A stretch of DNA of 64,000 nt from Micromussa lordhowensis (taxonomy: Eukaryota > Cnidaria > Anthozoa > Scleractinia > Lobophylliidae), in the NCBI GenBank assembly GCA_964020085.1, contig CAXHUQ010000601.1, positions 888,501 to 952,500 of the forward strand, read 5' to 3'. The position numbers and the translations under genes were made by a program. The notes under the pieces were generated by a model that saw nothing but the letters and a program-made list of their open reading frames with translations, searched no databases and was not told where the DNA came from. Of the stretch, positions 49,601 to 63,534 are shown in pieces; the stretch's first letter is position 1, and each line of letters begins with the position of its first letter.

Positions 49601-52600
49601 AAAAAACGCCAGAAAGAACACCCTGGCGCAAATGCCATCATCTCCTAATTAAAAGGCACTTAAAGTGCCAACATAGCACAACATTTTGCAGCAAACCGCG
49701 GCTCCCAAAGTGCCCGTAAAGCCGAGCTATGGCAAATTTATGCAAGGACACCCTCAGCGCGCATTTTCTGAAATTCTGCAAAGTTGCGACCAGGAGACAA
49801 ACCTTCAAAAAGAAGGCCAGAAAAAGCACCCTGGCGCGAATGTCATTATCTATTATTTAAAATGCACTTAAAGTGCCAACATAGCACAACATTTTGCAGC
49901 AAACCGCGGCTCCCAAAGTGCCCGTAAAGCCGAGCTATGGCAAATTTGGCAAGGACACCCTCGGGGCGCGCATTTTCTGAAATTCTGCAAAGTTGCGACC
50001 AGGGGAAAGTCCTGCAGAAAGAAGGCCAGAAAAAACACCCTGGCGCAAATGCCATTATCTTCTAATTAAAAAGCACTTAAAGTGCCAACATAGCACAACA
50101 TTTTGCAGCAAACCGCGGCTCCCTAAGTGCCCGTAAAGCCGAGCTATGGCAAATTTGGCAAGGACACCCTCAGCGCGCATTTTCTGAAATTCTGCAAAGT
50201 TGCGACCAGGGGAAAGTCCTGCAGAAAGAAGGCCAGAAAAAACACCCTGGCGCAAATGCCATTATCTTCTAATTAAGAAGCACTTAAAGTGCCAACATAG
50301 CACAACATTTTGCAGCAAACCGCGGCTCCCAAAGTGCCCGTAAAGCCGAGCTATAGCAAATTTGGCAAGGACACCCTCAGCGCGCATTTTCTGAAATTCT
50401 GCAAAGTTGCGAGCAGGGGAAAAACTTCCAGAAAAAAGGCCAGAAAAAACACCCTGGCGCAAATGCCATTATCTTCTAATTAAAATGCACTTAAAGTGCC
50501 AACATAGCACATCATTTTGCAGTAAACCGCGACTCCCAAAGTGCCCGTAAAGCCGAGCTATGGCAAAGTTATGCAACGACACCCTCAGCGCGCATTTTCT
50601 GAAATTCTGCAAAGTTGCGACCGGGGGACAAACCTGCAGAAAGAAGGCCAGAAAAAGCACCCTGGCGCAAGTGTCATGATCTCCTAATTTAAATGCACTT
50701 AAAGTGCCAACATAGCACAACATTTTGCAGCAGACCGCGGCTCCCAAAGTGCCCGTAAAGCCGAGCTATGGCAATTTTGTCAAGGACACTCTCAGCGCGC
50801 ATTTTCTGAAATTCTGCAAAGTTGCGACCAGAAGAAAGTCCTGCAGAAAGAAGGCAAGAAAAAACACCGTGGCGCAAATGCCATCATCTCCTAATTAAAA
50901 TGCACTTGAAGTGCCAACATAGCACAACATTTTGCAGCAAACCGCGGCTCCCTAAGTGCCCGTAAAGCCGAGCTATGGCAAATTTGGCAAGGACACCCTC
51001 AGCGCGCATTTTCTGAAATTCTGCAAAGTTGCGACCAGGGGAAAAACCTGCAGAAAGAAGGCTAGAAAAAACACCCTGGCCGAAATGCCGCTATCTCCTC
51101 ATTACAATGCATTTAAATTGCCAGCATAGCACAACATTTTGCAGCAAACCGCGCCTCCCTAAGTGCCCGTAAAGCCGAGCTATGGCAAATTTGGCAAGGA
51201 CACCCTCAGCGCGCATTTTCTGAAATTCTGCAAAGTTGCGACCAGGGGTAAGTCCTGCAGAAAGAAGGCCAGAAAAAACGCCCTGGCGCAAATGCCATCA
51301 TCTCCTAATTAAAATGCACTTAAAGTGCCAACATAGCACAACATTTTGCAGCAAACCACGGCTCCCTAAGTACCCGTAAAGCCGAGCTATGGCAAATTTG
51401 GCAAGGACACCCTCAGCGCGCATTTTCTGAAATTCTGCAAAGTTGCGACCAGGGGAAAGTCCTGCAGAAAGAAGGCCAGAAAAATTACCCTGGCGCAAAT
51501 GCCATCATCTTCTAATTAAAATGCACTTAAATTGCCAAAATAGCACACCATTTTGCAGCAAACCGCGGCTCCCAAACTGCCCATAAAGCCGGGCTATGGC
51601 AAATTTGGCAAGGACACCGTCAGCGCGCATTTTCTGAAATTCTGCAAACTTGCGACCATTTGAAAGTCCTGCAGAAAGAAGGCCAGAAAAAATACGCTGG
51701 CGCAAATGCCATCATCTTCTTATTAAAATGCACTTGAAGTGCCAACATATCACAACATTTTGCAGAAAACCGCGGCTCCCTAAGTGCCCGTAAAGCCGAG
51801 CTATGGCAAATTTGGCAAGGACACCCTCAGCGGGCATTTTCTGACATTCTGCAAAGTTATGACCAGGGGAATGTCCTGCAGAAAGAAGGCCAGAAAAAAA
51901 ACACCCTGGCGCAAATGCCATCAACTGCTAATTAAAATGCACTTGAAGTGCCAAGATAGCACAACATTTTGCAGCAAACCGCGGCTCGCTAAGTGCCCGT
52001 AAAGCCGAGCTATGGCAAATTTGGCAAGGACACCCTCAGCGCGCAATTTCTGAAGTTCTGCAAAGTTGCGTCCAGGGGAAAGTCCTGCAGAAAGAAGGCC
52101 AGAAAAAACACCCTGGCGCAAATGCCATCATCTCTTAATTACAATGCACTTAAAGTGCCAACATAGCACAACATTTGGCAGCAAACCGCGGCTCCCTAAG
52201 TGCCCGTAAAGCCGAGCTATGGCAAATTTGGCAACGACACCCTCAGCGCGCATTTTCTGAAATTCGGCAAAGTTGCGAGCAGGGGAAAAACGTGCAGAAA
52301 GAAGGCCAAAAAAAAACACCCTGGCGCAAATGCCATCATCTCCTAATTACAATGCACTTGAAGTGCCAACATAGCACAACATTTTGCAGCAAACCGCGGC
52401 TCCCTTAGTGCCCGTAAAGCCGAGCTATGGCAAATTTGGCAAGGACACCCTCAGCGCGCATTTTCTGAAATTCTGCAAAGTTGCGACCAGGGGAAAGTCC
52501 TGCAGAAAGAAGGCCAGAAAAAACACCCTGGCGCAAATGCCATTATCCCCTACAAAAAAATGCACTTAAAGTACCAACAAAGCACAACATTTTGCAGTAA

Positions 52601-52849
52601 ACCGCGGCTCCCTAAGTGCCCGTAAAGCCGAGCTATGGCAAATGTGGCAAGCACACCCTCAGCGCGAATTTTCTGAAATTCTGCAAAGTTGCGACCAGGG
52701 GAAAGTCCTGCAGAAAGAAGACCAAAAAAAACCCTGGCGCAAATGCCATTATCTGCTAATTAGAATGCACTTAAAGTGCCAACATAGCACAACATTTTGC
52801 AGCAAACCGCGGCTCCCAAAGTGCCCGTAAAGCCGAGCTATGGAAAATT

Positions 52850-53060
52850 TGGCAAGGACACCTTCGGGGCGCGCATTTTCTGAAATTCTGCAAAGTTGCG
52901 ACCAGGGGAAAGTCCTGCAGAAAGAAAGCCAGAAAAAACACCCTGGCGCAAAAAAGCCATTATCTCCTAATTAAAACGCATTTAAAGTATTAACATAGCA
53001 CAACATTTTGCAGCAAGCCGCGGCTCCCTAAGCGCCCGTAAAGCCGAGCTATGGCAAATT
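52850..53060. repeat. GGGG-variant unit, duplicated 836 bp downstream
   Basis: The usual CCTCAGCGCGC is replaced by CTTCGGGGCGCGC (2 bp longer), followed by GCGCAAAAAAGCCATT, AACGCATTTAAAGTATTAAC and AAGCGCCCG. The same series is at 53,686-53,896. The CGGGGCGCGC form also occurs at 49,962 and 53,284, and nowhere else that I see. Confidence 0.75.
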
Positions 53061-53685
53061 TGGCAAGCACACCCTCAGCGCGCATTTTCTGAAATTCTGC
53101 AAAGTTGCGACCAGGGGAAAGTCCTGCACAAAGAAGGCCAAAAAACAACACCCTGTCGCAAATGCCATCATCTCCTAATTTAAATGCACTTAAAGTGCAA
53201 ACATAGCACAACATTTTGCAGCAAACCGCGGCTCCCTAAGTGCCCGTAAAGCCGAGCTATGGCAAATTTGGCAAGGACACCCTCGGGGCGCGCATTTTCT
53301 GAAATTCTGCAAAGTTGCGACCAGGGGAAAAACCTGCAGAAAGAAGGCCAGAAAAAACACTCTGGCGCAAATGTTATTATCTGCTAATTAGAATGCGCTT
53401 AAAGTGCCAACATAGCGCAACATTTTGCAGCAAACCGCGGCTCCCAAAGTGCCCGTAAAGCCAAGCTATGGCAAATTTATGCAAGGACACCCTCAGCGCG
53501 CATTTTCTGAAATTCTGCAAAGTTGCGACCAGGGGAAACTCCTGCAGAAAGAAGGCAAGAAAAAACACCCTGGCGCAAATGCCAACATCTCCTAATTAAA
53601 ATGCACTTAAAGTGCCAACATAGCACAACATTTTGCAGCAAACCGCGGCTCCCAAACTGCCCGTAAAGCCGAGCTATGGCAAATT

Positions 53686-53896
53686 TGGCAAGGACACCCT
53701 CGGGGCGCGCATTTTCTGAAATTCTGCAAAGTTGCGACCAGGGGAAAAACCTGCAGAAAGAAAGCCAGAAAAAACACCCTGGCGCAAAAAAGCCATTATC
53801 TCCTAATTAGAACGCATTTAAAGTATTAACATAGCACAACATTTTGCAGCAAGCCGCGGCTCCCTAAGCGCCCGTAAAGCCGAGCTATGGCAAATT
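53686..53896. repeat. GGGG-variant unit, second copy
   Basis: Matches 52,850-53,060 at 836 bp, or four units plus the small insertions. The unit between (53,475) carries the ATTTATGCAAGG variant also found at 44,931, 49,526 and 49,736. Confidence 0.75.
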
Positions 53897-55939
53897 TGGC
53901 GAGGACACCCTCAGCGCGCATTTTCTGAAATTCTGCAAAGTTGCGACCAGGGGAAAAACCTGCAGAAAGAAGGCCAGAAAAAACAACCTGGCGCAAATGC
54001 CATTATCTTCTAATTAGAATCCACTTAAGGTGGCAACATAGCACAACATTTTGCAGCAAACCGCGGCTCCCTAAGTGCCCGTAAAGCCGAGCTATGGCAA
54101 ATTTGGCAAGGACACCCTCAGCGCGCATTTTCTGAAATTCTGAAAAGTTGCGACCAGGGGAAAGTCCTGCAGAAAGAAGGCCAGAAAAAAAACACCCTGG
54201 CGCAAATGCCATCATCTCCTAATTAAAATGCACTTGAAGTGCCAACATAGCACAACATTTTGCAGCAAACCGCGGCTCCCTAAGTGCCCGTAAAGCCGAG
54301 CTATGGGAAATTTGGCAAGGACATCCTCAGCGCGCATTTTCTGAAATTCTGCAAAGTTGCGACCAGAAATAAAACCTGCAGAAAGAAGGCCATAAAAAAC
54401 ACCCTGGCGCAAATGCCATTATCTCCTAAGTACAATGCACTTAAAGTGCCAACATAGCACAACACTTTGCAGCACATCGCGGCTCCCTAAGTGCCCGTAA
54501 AGCCGAGCTATGGCAAATTTGGCAAGGACACCCTCAGCGCGCATTTTCTGAAATTCTGCAAAATTGCTACCAGGGGAAAGTCCTGGAGAAAGAAGGCCAT
54601 AAAAAACACCCGGGCGCAAATGCCATCATCTCCTAATTAAAATGCACTTCAAGTGCCAACATAGCACAACATTTTGCAGCAAACCGCGGCTCCCTAAGTG
54701 CCCATAAAACCGAGCTATGGCAAATTTGGCAAGGACACCCTCAGCGCGCATTTTCTGAAATTCTGCAAAGTTGCGACCAGGGGAAAGTCCTGCAGAAAGA
54801 AGGCCATAAAAAACACCCTGGCGAAAATGCCATCATCTCCTAATTAGAATGCACTTAAATTGCCAACATAGCACAATATTTTGCAGCAAACCGCGGCTTT
54901 CTAAGTGCCCGTAAAGCCGAGCTATGGCAAATTTGACAAGGACACCCTCAGCGCGCATTTTCTGAAATTCTGCAAAGTTGCGACCAGGGGAAAGTCCTGC
55001 AGAAAGAAGGCCAGAAAAAACATCCTGGCGCAAATGCCATTATCTCCTAATTACAATGCAATTAAAGTGCCAACATAGCACAACACTTTGCAGCAAACCG
55101 CGGCTCCCTAAGTGCCCGGAAAGCCGAGCTATGGCAAATTTGGCAAGGACACCCTCAGCGCGCATTTTCTGAAATTCTGCAAAGTTGCAAAAAAGGGGAA
55201 AGTCCTGCAAAAAGAAGGCCAGAAAAAAACACCCTGGCGCAAATGCCATCATCTCCTAATTAAAATGCACTTAAAGTGCCAGCATAGCACAACATTTTGC
55301 AGCAAACCACGGCTTCCTAAGTGCCCGTAAAGCCGAGCTATGGCAAATTTTGCAAGGACACCTTCAGCGCGCATTTTCTGAAATTCTGCAAAGTTGCGAC
55401 CAGGAAAAAAAACTGCAAAAAGAAGGCCGAAAAAACACCCTGGCGCAAATGCCATCATCTCCTAATTAGAATACACTTGAAGTGCCAACATAGCACAACA
55501 TTTTGCAGCAAACCGCGGCTCCCTAAGTGCCCGTAAAGCCGAGCTATGGCAAATTTGGCAAGGACACCCTCAGCGCGCATTTTCTGAATTTCTGCAAAAT
55601 TGCAAAAAAGGGAAAAGTCCTGCAGAAAGAAGGCCAGAAAAAACACCCTGGCGCAAATGCCATCATCTCCTAATTAGGACGCACTTGAAGTGCCAACATA
55701 GCACAACATTTTGCAGCACACCGCGGCTCCCAAAGTGCCACTAAAGCCGAGCTATGGCAAATTTGGCAAGGACACCCTCAGCGCGCATTTTCTGAAATTC
55801 TGCAAAGTTGCGACCAGGGGAAAAACCTGCAGAAAGAAGGCCAGAAAAAACACCCTGGCGCAAATGCCATCATCTCCTAATTAGAATGCACTTAAAGTGT
55901 TAACATCGCACAACATTTTGCAGCAAATCGCGGCTCCCT

Positions 55940-57389
55940 AAGTGCCCGTAAAGCCGAGCTATGGCAAGTTTGGCAAGGACACACTCAGCGCGCATATTCT
56001 GAAATTCTGCAAAGTTGCGACCAGGGAAAAGTCCTGCAGAAAGAAGGCCAGAAAAAACACCCTGGCGCAAATGCCATCATCTGCTAATTAAAATGCACTT
56101 AAAGTGCAAACATAGCACAACATTTTGATGCAAACTGCGGCTCCCTAAGTGCATGTAAAGCCAAGCTATGGCAAATTTGGCAAGGACACCCTCAGCGCGC
56201 ATTTTCTGAAATTCTGCAAAGTTGCGACTAGGGGAAAAACCTGCAGAAAGAAGGCCAGAAAAAACACCCTGGCGCAAATGCCAATATCTCCTATATAGAA
56301 TGCACTTAAAGTGCGAACATAGCACAACATTTTGCAGGAAACCGCGCTCTTTAAGTGCCCGAGAAGCCGAGCTATGCCAAATTTGGCAAGGACACCCTCA
56401 GCGCGCATTTTCTGAAATTCTTCAAAGTTGCGACCAGGGGAAAGTCGTGCAGAAAGAGGGCCAGAAAAAACACCCTGGCGGAAATGCCTTCATCTCCTAA
56501 TTAAAATGCGCTTAAAGTGCCAATATAGCACAACATTTTGCAGCAAACCGCGGCTCCCAAAGTGCCCGTAAAGCCGAGCTATGGCAAATTTGGCAAGGAC
56601 ACCCTCAGCGCGCATTTTCTGAAATTCTGCAAAGTTGCGACCAGGGGAAAGTCCTCCAGAAAGAAGGCCAGAAAAAACACACTGGCGCAAATGCCATCAT
56701 CTCCTAATTTCAATCCACTTAAAGTGCCAACATAGCACAACATTTTGCAGCACACTGCGGCTCCCAAAGTGCCACTAAAACCGAGCTATGGCAAATTTGG
56801 CAAGGACACCCTCAGCGCGCATTTTCTGAAATTCTGCAAAGTTGCGACCAGGGGAAAAACCTGCAGAAACAAGGCCAGAAAAAACACCCTCGCGCAAATG
56901 CCATCATCTCCTAATTAAAATGCACTTAAAGTGTTAACAAAGCACAACATTTTGCAGCAAACCGCGGCTCCCTAAGTGCCCGTAAAGCCGAGCTATGGCA
57001 AATTTGGCAAGGACACCCTCAGCGCGCATTTTCTGAAATTCTGCAAAGTTGCGACCAGGGGAAAAACGTGCAGAAAGAAGGCCAGCAAAAAACAGCCTGG
57101 CGCAAATGCCATTATCTCGTAATTAAAATGCACTTAACGTGCCAACATAGCAAAACATTTTGCAGCAAACCACGGCTCCCTAAGTGCCCGTAAAGCCAAG
57201 CTATGGCAAATTTGGCAAGGACACCCTCAGCGCGCATTTTCTGAAATTCTGCAAAGTTGCGACCAGGGAAAAGTCGTGCAGAAAGAAGGCCAAAAAAAAC
57301 ACCCTGGCGCAAATGCCATCATCTTCTAATTAGAATGCACTTAAAGTGCCAACATAGCACAACATTTTGCAGCAAACCGCGGCTCCCTA
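55940..57389. repeat. Second 7-unit HOR (1450 bp), copy 1
   Basis: Seven units that recur at a shift of 1450 bp: ACACTCAGCGCGCATATTCTG, TTTTGATGCAAACTGCGG, CCAATATCTCCTATATAG, CCCGAGAAGCC, AATTTCAATCCAC, AGTGCCACTAAA and AAGTGTTAACAAAGC, in that order. One base is missing at about 56,346 (CCGCGCTCTT against CCGCGGCTCTT in copy 2). The unit types differ from those of the 17-20 kb HOR, so the shared number seven is not shared ancestry. Confidence 0.9.
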
Positions 57390-58865
57390 AGTGCCCGTAA
57401 AGCCGGGCTATGGCAAGTTTGGCAAGGAGACACTCAGCGCGCATATTCTGAAATTCTGCAAAGTTGCGACCAGGGAAAAGTCCTGCAGAAAGAAGGCCAG
57501 AAAAAACACCCTGGCGCAAATGCCATCATCTGCTAATTAAAATGCACTTGAAGTGCAAACATAGCACAACATTTTGATGCAAACTGCGGCTCCCTAAGTG
57601 CCCGTAAAGCCAAGCTATGGCAAATTTGGCAAGGACACCCTCAGCGCGCATTTTCTGAAATTCTGCAAAGTTGCGACTAGGGGAAAAACCTGCAGAAAGA
57701 AGGCCAGAAAAAACACCCTGGCGCAAATGCCAATATCTCCTATATAGAATGCACTTAAAGTGCGAACATAGCACAACATTTTGCAGGAAACCGCGGCTCT
57801 TTAAGTGCCCGAGAAGCCGAGCTATGCCAAATTTGGCAAGGACACCCTCAGCGCGCATTTTCTGAAATTCTTCAAAGTTGCGACCAGGGGAAAGTCCTGC
57901 AGAAAGAGGGCCAGAAAAAACACCCTGGCGGAAATGCCTTCATCTCCTAATTAAAATGCGCTTAAAGTGCCAACATAGCACAACATTTTGCAGCAAACCG
58001 CGGCTCCCAAAGTGCCCGTAAAGCCGAGCTATGGCAAATTTGGCAAGGACACCCTCAGCGCGCATTTTCTGAAATTCTGCAAAGTTGCGACCAGGGGAAA
58101 GTCCTCCAGAAAGAAGGCCAGAAAAAACACACTGGCGCAAATGCCATCATCTCCTAATTTCAATCCACTTAAAGTGCCAACATAGCACAACATTTTGCAG
58201 CACACTGCGGCTCCCAAAGTGCCACTAAAGCCGAGCTATGGCAAATTTGGCAAGGACACCCTCAGCGCGCATTTTCTGAAATTCTGCAAAGTTGCGACCA
58301 GGGGAAAAACCTGCAGAAACAAGGCCAGAAAAAACACCCTCGCGCAAATGCCATCATCTCCTAATTAAAATGCACTTAAAGTGTTAACAAAGCACAACAT
58401 TTTGCAGCAAACCGCGGCTCCCTAAGTGCCCGTAAAGCCGAGCTATGGCAAATTTGGCAAGGACACCCTCAGCGCGCATTTTCTGAAATTCTGCAAAGTT
58501 GCGACCAGGGGAAAAACGTGCAGAAAGAAGGCCAGCAAAAAACAGCCTGGCGCAAATGCCATTATCTCCTAATTAAAATGCACTTAACGTGCCAACATAG
58601 CAAAACATTTTGCAGCAAACCACGGCTCCCTAAGTGCCCGTAAAGCCAAGCTATGGCAAATTTGGCAAGGACACCCTCAGCGCGCATTTTCTGAAATTCT
58701 GCAAAGTTGCGACCAGGGAAAAGTCGTGCAGAAAGAAGGCCAAAAAAAACACCCTGGCGCAAATGCCATCATCTTCTAATTAGAATGCACTTAAAGTGCC
58801 AACATAGCACAACATTTTGCAGCAAACCGCGGCTCCCTAAGTGCCCGTAAAGCCGGGCTATGGCA
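57390..58865. repeat. Second 7-unit HOR (1450 bp), copy 2
   Basis: Nearly identical to copy 1 across all seven unit types. The right end merges with the 414-bp dimer. Units with CCAATATCTCCTATATAG return at about 60,010 and 61,045 but in other company. Confidence 0.9.
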
Positions 58866-59033
58866 AATTTGGCAAAGACACCCTCAGCGCGCACTTTCTG
58901 AAATTCTGCAAAGTTGCGACCAGGGAAAAGTCCTTCAGAAAGAAGGCCATAAAAAAAACCCTGGCGCAAATGCCATCATCTCGTAATTAGAATGCGCTTA
59001 AAGTGCCAACATAGCACAACATTTTGCAGCAAA
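58620..59033. repeat. 414-bp dimer, copy 1
   Basis: Two units, one with AAAGCCAAGC and AAAGTCGTGCAG, the other with AAAGCCGGGC, GCGCACTTTCTG, AAGTCCTTCAG and GGCCATAAAAAAAACCC. This pair repeats immediately at a shift of 414 bp with almost no change. Confidence 0.85.
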
Positions 59034-59447
59034 CCACGGCTCCCTAAGTGCCCGTAAAGCCAAGCTATGGCAAATTTGGCAAGGACACCCTCAGCGCGCA
59101 TTTTCTGAAATTCTGCAAAGTTGCGACCAGGGAAAAGTCGTGCAGAAAGAAGGCCAAAAAAAACACCCTGGCGCAAATGCCATCATCTTCTAATTAGAAT
59201 GCACTTAAAGTGCCAACATAGCACAACATTTTGCAGCAAACCGCGGCTCCCTAAGTGCCCGTAAAGCCGGGCTATGGCAAATTTGGCAAAGACACCCTCA
59301 GCGCGCACTTTCTGAAATTCTGCAAAGTTGCGACCAGGGAAAAGTCCTTCAGAAAGAAGGCCATAAAAAAAACCCTGGCGCAAATGCCATCATCTCGTAA
59401 TTAGAATGCGCTTAAAGTGCCAACATAGCACAACATTTTGCAGCAAA
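59034..59447. repeat. 414-bp dimer, copy 2
   Basis: Repeats 58,620-59,033. A third start (CCACGGCTCCC, AAAGACAAGC near 59,450-59,480) breaks off after part of a unit. Confidence 0.85.
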
Positions 59448-62399
59448 CCACGGCTCCCTAAGTGCCCGTAAAGACAAGCTATGGCAAATTTGGCAAGGAC
59501 ACCCTCAGCGCGCATTTTTTTAAATTCTGCAAAGTTGCAACCAGGGGAAAAACCTGCAGAAAGCAGGCCACAAAAAACATCCTGGCGCAAATGCCATTAT
59601 CTCCTAATTAAAATGCACTTAAAGTGCCAACACAGCACAACATTTTGCAGAAAACCGCGGCTCCCAAAGTGCCCGTAAAGCCGAGCTATGGCAAATTTGG
59701 CAAGGACACCCTCAGCGCGCATTTTCTGAAATTATGCAAAGTTGCGTACAGGGAAAAGTCCTGCAGAAAGAAGGCCAGAAAGAAACACCCTGGCGCAAAT
59801 GCCATCATCATCCTATTAGAATGCACTTGAAGTGCCAACATAGCACAACATTTTGCAGCAAACTGCGGCTCCCTAACTGCCCGTAAAGCCGAGCTATGGG
59901 AAATTTGGCAAGGACACCCTCAGCGCCTATTTTCTGAAATTCTGCAAAGTTGCGACTAGAGGAAAAACCTGCAAAAAGAAGGCCAGAAAAAACACCCTGG
60001 CGCAAATGCCAATATCTCCTATATAGAATGCACTTGAAGTGCCAACATAGCACAACATTTTGCAGGAAACCGCGGCTCCGTAAGTGCCCGTAAAGCCGAG
60101 CTATGGCAAATTTGGCAAGGACACCGTCAGCGCGCATTTTCTGAAATTCTGCAAAGTTGCGACCAGGGGAAAGTCCTCCGGAAAGAAGGCCAGAAACAAC
60201 ACCCTGGCGCAAATGCCATCATCTCTTAACTAGAATGCACTTAAGGTGCCAACAAAGCACAACATTTTGCAGCAAACCGCGGCTCCCTAAGTGCCCGTAA
60301 AGCCGAGCTATGGCAAATTTGGCAAGGACACCCTCAGCGCGCATTTTCTGAAATTCTGCAAAGTTGCAACCAGGGGAAAAACGTGCAGAAAGAAGGCCAC
60401 AAAAAACACCCTGGCGCAAATGCCATTATCTCCTAATTAAAATGCACTTTAAGTGCCAACATAGGACAACATTTTGCAGCAAACCGCGGCTCCCAAAGTG
60501 CCCGTAAAGCCGAGCTATGGCAAATTTGGCAACGATACCCTAAGCGCGCATTTTCTGAAATTCTGCAAAGTTGCGACCAGGGAAAAGTCCTGCAGAAAGA
60601 AGGCCAGAAAGAAACACTCTGGCGCAAATGCCATCATCTTCCTATTAGAATGCACTTGAAGTGCCAACATAGCACAACATTTTGCAGCAAACTGCGGCTC
60701 CCTAACTGCCCGTAAAGCCGAGCTATGGGAAATTTGGCAAGGACACCCTCAGCGCGCATTTTCTGAAATTCTGCAAAGTTGCGACTAGAGGAAAAACTTG
60801 CAGAAAGAAGGCCAGAAAAAACCCCCTGGCGCAAATGCCATCATCTTCTAATTAAAATGCACTTGAAGTGCCAACATAGCACAACATATTGCAGCAAACT
60901 GCGGCTCCTTAACTGCCCGTAAAGCCAATCTATGGCAAATTTGGCAAGGACACCCTCAGCGCGCATTTTCTGAAATTCTGCAAAGTTGCGACTAGAGGAA
61001 AAACCTGCAGAAAGAAGGCTAGAAAAACACCCTGGCGCAAATGCCAATATCTCCTATATAGAATGCACTTAAAGTGCGAACATAGCACAACATTTTGCAG
61101 GAAACCGCGGCTCTTTAAGTGCCCGAGAAGCCGAGCTATGGCAAATTTGGCAAGGACACCCTCAGCGCGCATTTTCTGAAATTCTGCAAAGTTGCGACCA
61201 AGGGAAAGTCCTGCAGATAGAAGGCCAAAAAAAACCCCCTGGCGCAAATGCCATCATCTCTTAATTAGCATGCACTTAAAGCGCCAACAAAGCACAACAT
61301 TTTGCAGCAAACCGCGGCTCCCTAAGTGCCCGTAAAGCCGAGCTATGGCAAATTTGGCAAGGACACCCTCAGCGCGCATTTTCTGAAATTCTGCAAAGTT
61401 GCGATCAGGGGAAAGTCCTGCAGAAAAAAGGCCAGAAAAAACACCCTGGCGCAAATGCCATCATCTCCTAACTAGAAAGCGCTTAAAGTGCCAACATAGC
61501 ACAACATTTTGCAGCAAACCGCGGCTCCCAAAGTGCCCGTAAAGCCGAGCTATGGCAAATTTGGCAAGGACACCCTCAGCGCATTTTCTGAATTTCTGCA
61601 AAGTTGCGACCAGGGAAAAGTCCTGCAGAAAGAAGGCCAGAAAAAACACCCTGGCGCAAATGCTATTATCTCCTGCTTAAAATGCGCTTAAAGTGCAAAC
61701 ATAGCACAACATTTTGCAGCAAACCGCGGCTCCCAAAGTGCCCGTAAAGCTGAGCTATGGCAAATTTTGCAAGGACACCCTCAGCGCGCATTTTCTGAAA
61801 TTCTGCGAAGTTGCGACAAGGGGAATGTCCTGCAGAAAGAAGGTCAGAAAAAATACCCTGGCGCTAATGCCATCAACTCCTAATTAGAATGCACTTCAAG
61901 TGCCAACAAAGCACAACATTTTGCAGCAAACCGCGGCTCCCTAAGTGCCCGTAAAGCCGAGCTATTGGAAATTTGGCAATTACACACTCAGCGCGCATTT
62001 TTTAAAATTCTGCAAAGTTGCGACCAGGGAAAAAACCTGCAAAAAGAAGGCCAAAAAAACACCCTGGCGCAAATGCCATTATCTCCTTATTAGAATGCAC
62101 TAAAGATGCCAACACACCACAACATTTTGCAGCAAACCGCGGCTCCCAAACTGCCCGTAAAGCCGAGCTATGGCAAATTTGGCAAGGACACCCTCAGCAC
62201 GCATTTTCTGAAATTCTGCAAAGTTGCGACCAGGGAAAAGTCCTGCAGAAAGAAGGCCAGAAAAAGCACACTGGCGCAAATGCCATCCTCTCTTAATTAG
62301 AATGCACTTAAAGTGCCAACACAGCACAACATTTTGCAGCAAACCGCGGCTCCCTAAGTGTTTGTAAAGCCGAGCTATGGCAAATTTGGCAAGGACACC

Positions 62400-63105
62400 C
62401 TCAGCGCGCATTTTCTGAAATCCTGCAAAGTTGCGACCAGGGGAAAAACCTGCAGAAAGAAGGCCAGAAAAAACACCCTGGCGCAAATGCCATTATCTCC
62501 TAAGTCAAATGCACTTAAAGTGCCAACATAGCACAACATTTTGCAGCAAACCGCGGCTCTTAAAGTGCCCGTAAAGCCGAGCTATGGCAAATTTGGCAAG
62601 GACACCCTCAGCGCGCATTTTCTGACATTCTGCAAAGTTGCGATCAGGGGAAAGTCCTGCAGAAAGAAGGCAAGGAAATACCCTGGCGCAAATGCCATCA
62701 TCTTCTAATTAAAATGCGCTTAAAGTGCAAACATAGCACAACATTATGCAGCAAACCGCGGCTCCCTAAGTGCCCGTAAAGCCGAGCTATGGCAAATTTG
62801 TTAAGGACACCCTCAGCGCGCATTTTCTGAAATTCTGCAAAGTTGCGATCAGGGGAAAGTCCTGCAGAAAGAAGGCCAGAAAAAACACCCTGGCGCAAAT
62901 GCCATTATCTCCTACTTAAAATGCGCTTAAAGTGCAAACATAGCACAACATTTTGCAGCAAACCGCGGCTCCCTAAGTGCCCATAAAGCCGAGCTATGGC
63001 AAATTTGGCAAGGACACCCTCAGCGCACATTTTCTGAAATTCTGCAAAGTTGCGATCAGGGGAAAGTCCTGCAGAAAGAAGGCCAGAAAAAACACCCTGG
63101 CGCAA
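62400..63105. repeat. Distant copy of the 39.8-40.5 kb segment
   Basis: Matches 39,776-40,481 at 22,624 bp across TCTGACATTCTGC, AAGGCAAGGAAATACCC and AACATTATGCAGC. Differences include CCGCGGCTCTT for CCGCAGCTCTT and TTTGTTAAGG for TTTGGCAAGG. Confidence 0.85.
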
Positions 63106-63534
63106 ATGCCATTATCTCCTACTTAAAATGCGCTTAAAGTGCAAACATAGCACAACATTTTGCAGCAAACCGCGGCTCCCTAAGTGCCCGTAAATCCGAG
63201 CTATGGCAAATTTGGCAAGGACACCCTCAGCGCGCATTTTCTGAAATTCTGCAAAGTTGCGACCAGGCGAAAAACCTGCAGAAAAAAGGCCAGAAAAAAA
63301 ACCCTGGCGCAAATGCCATTATCTCCTAACTAGAATGCACTTAAAGTGCCAACATAGCACAACATTTTCCAGTAACCCGCGGCTCCCAAAGTGCCCGTAA
63401 AGCCGAGCTATGGCAAATTTGGCAAGGACATCCTCAGCGCACATTTTCTGAAATTCTGCAAAGTTGCGATCAGGGGAAAAACCTGCAGACAGAGGGCCAG
63501 AAAAAAAACCCTGGCGCAAATGCCATTATCTCCT

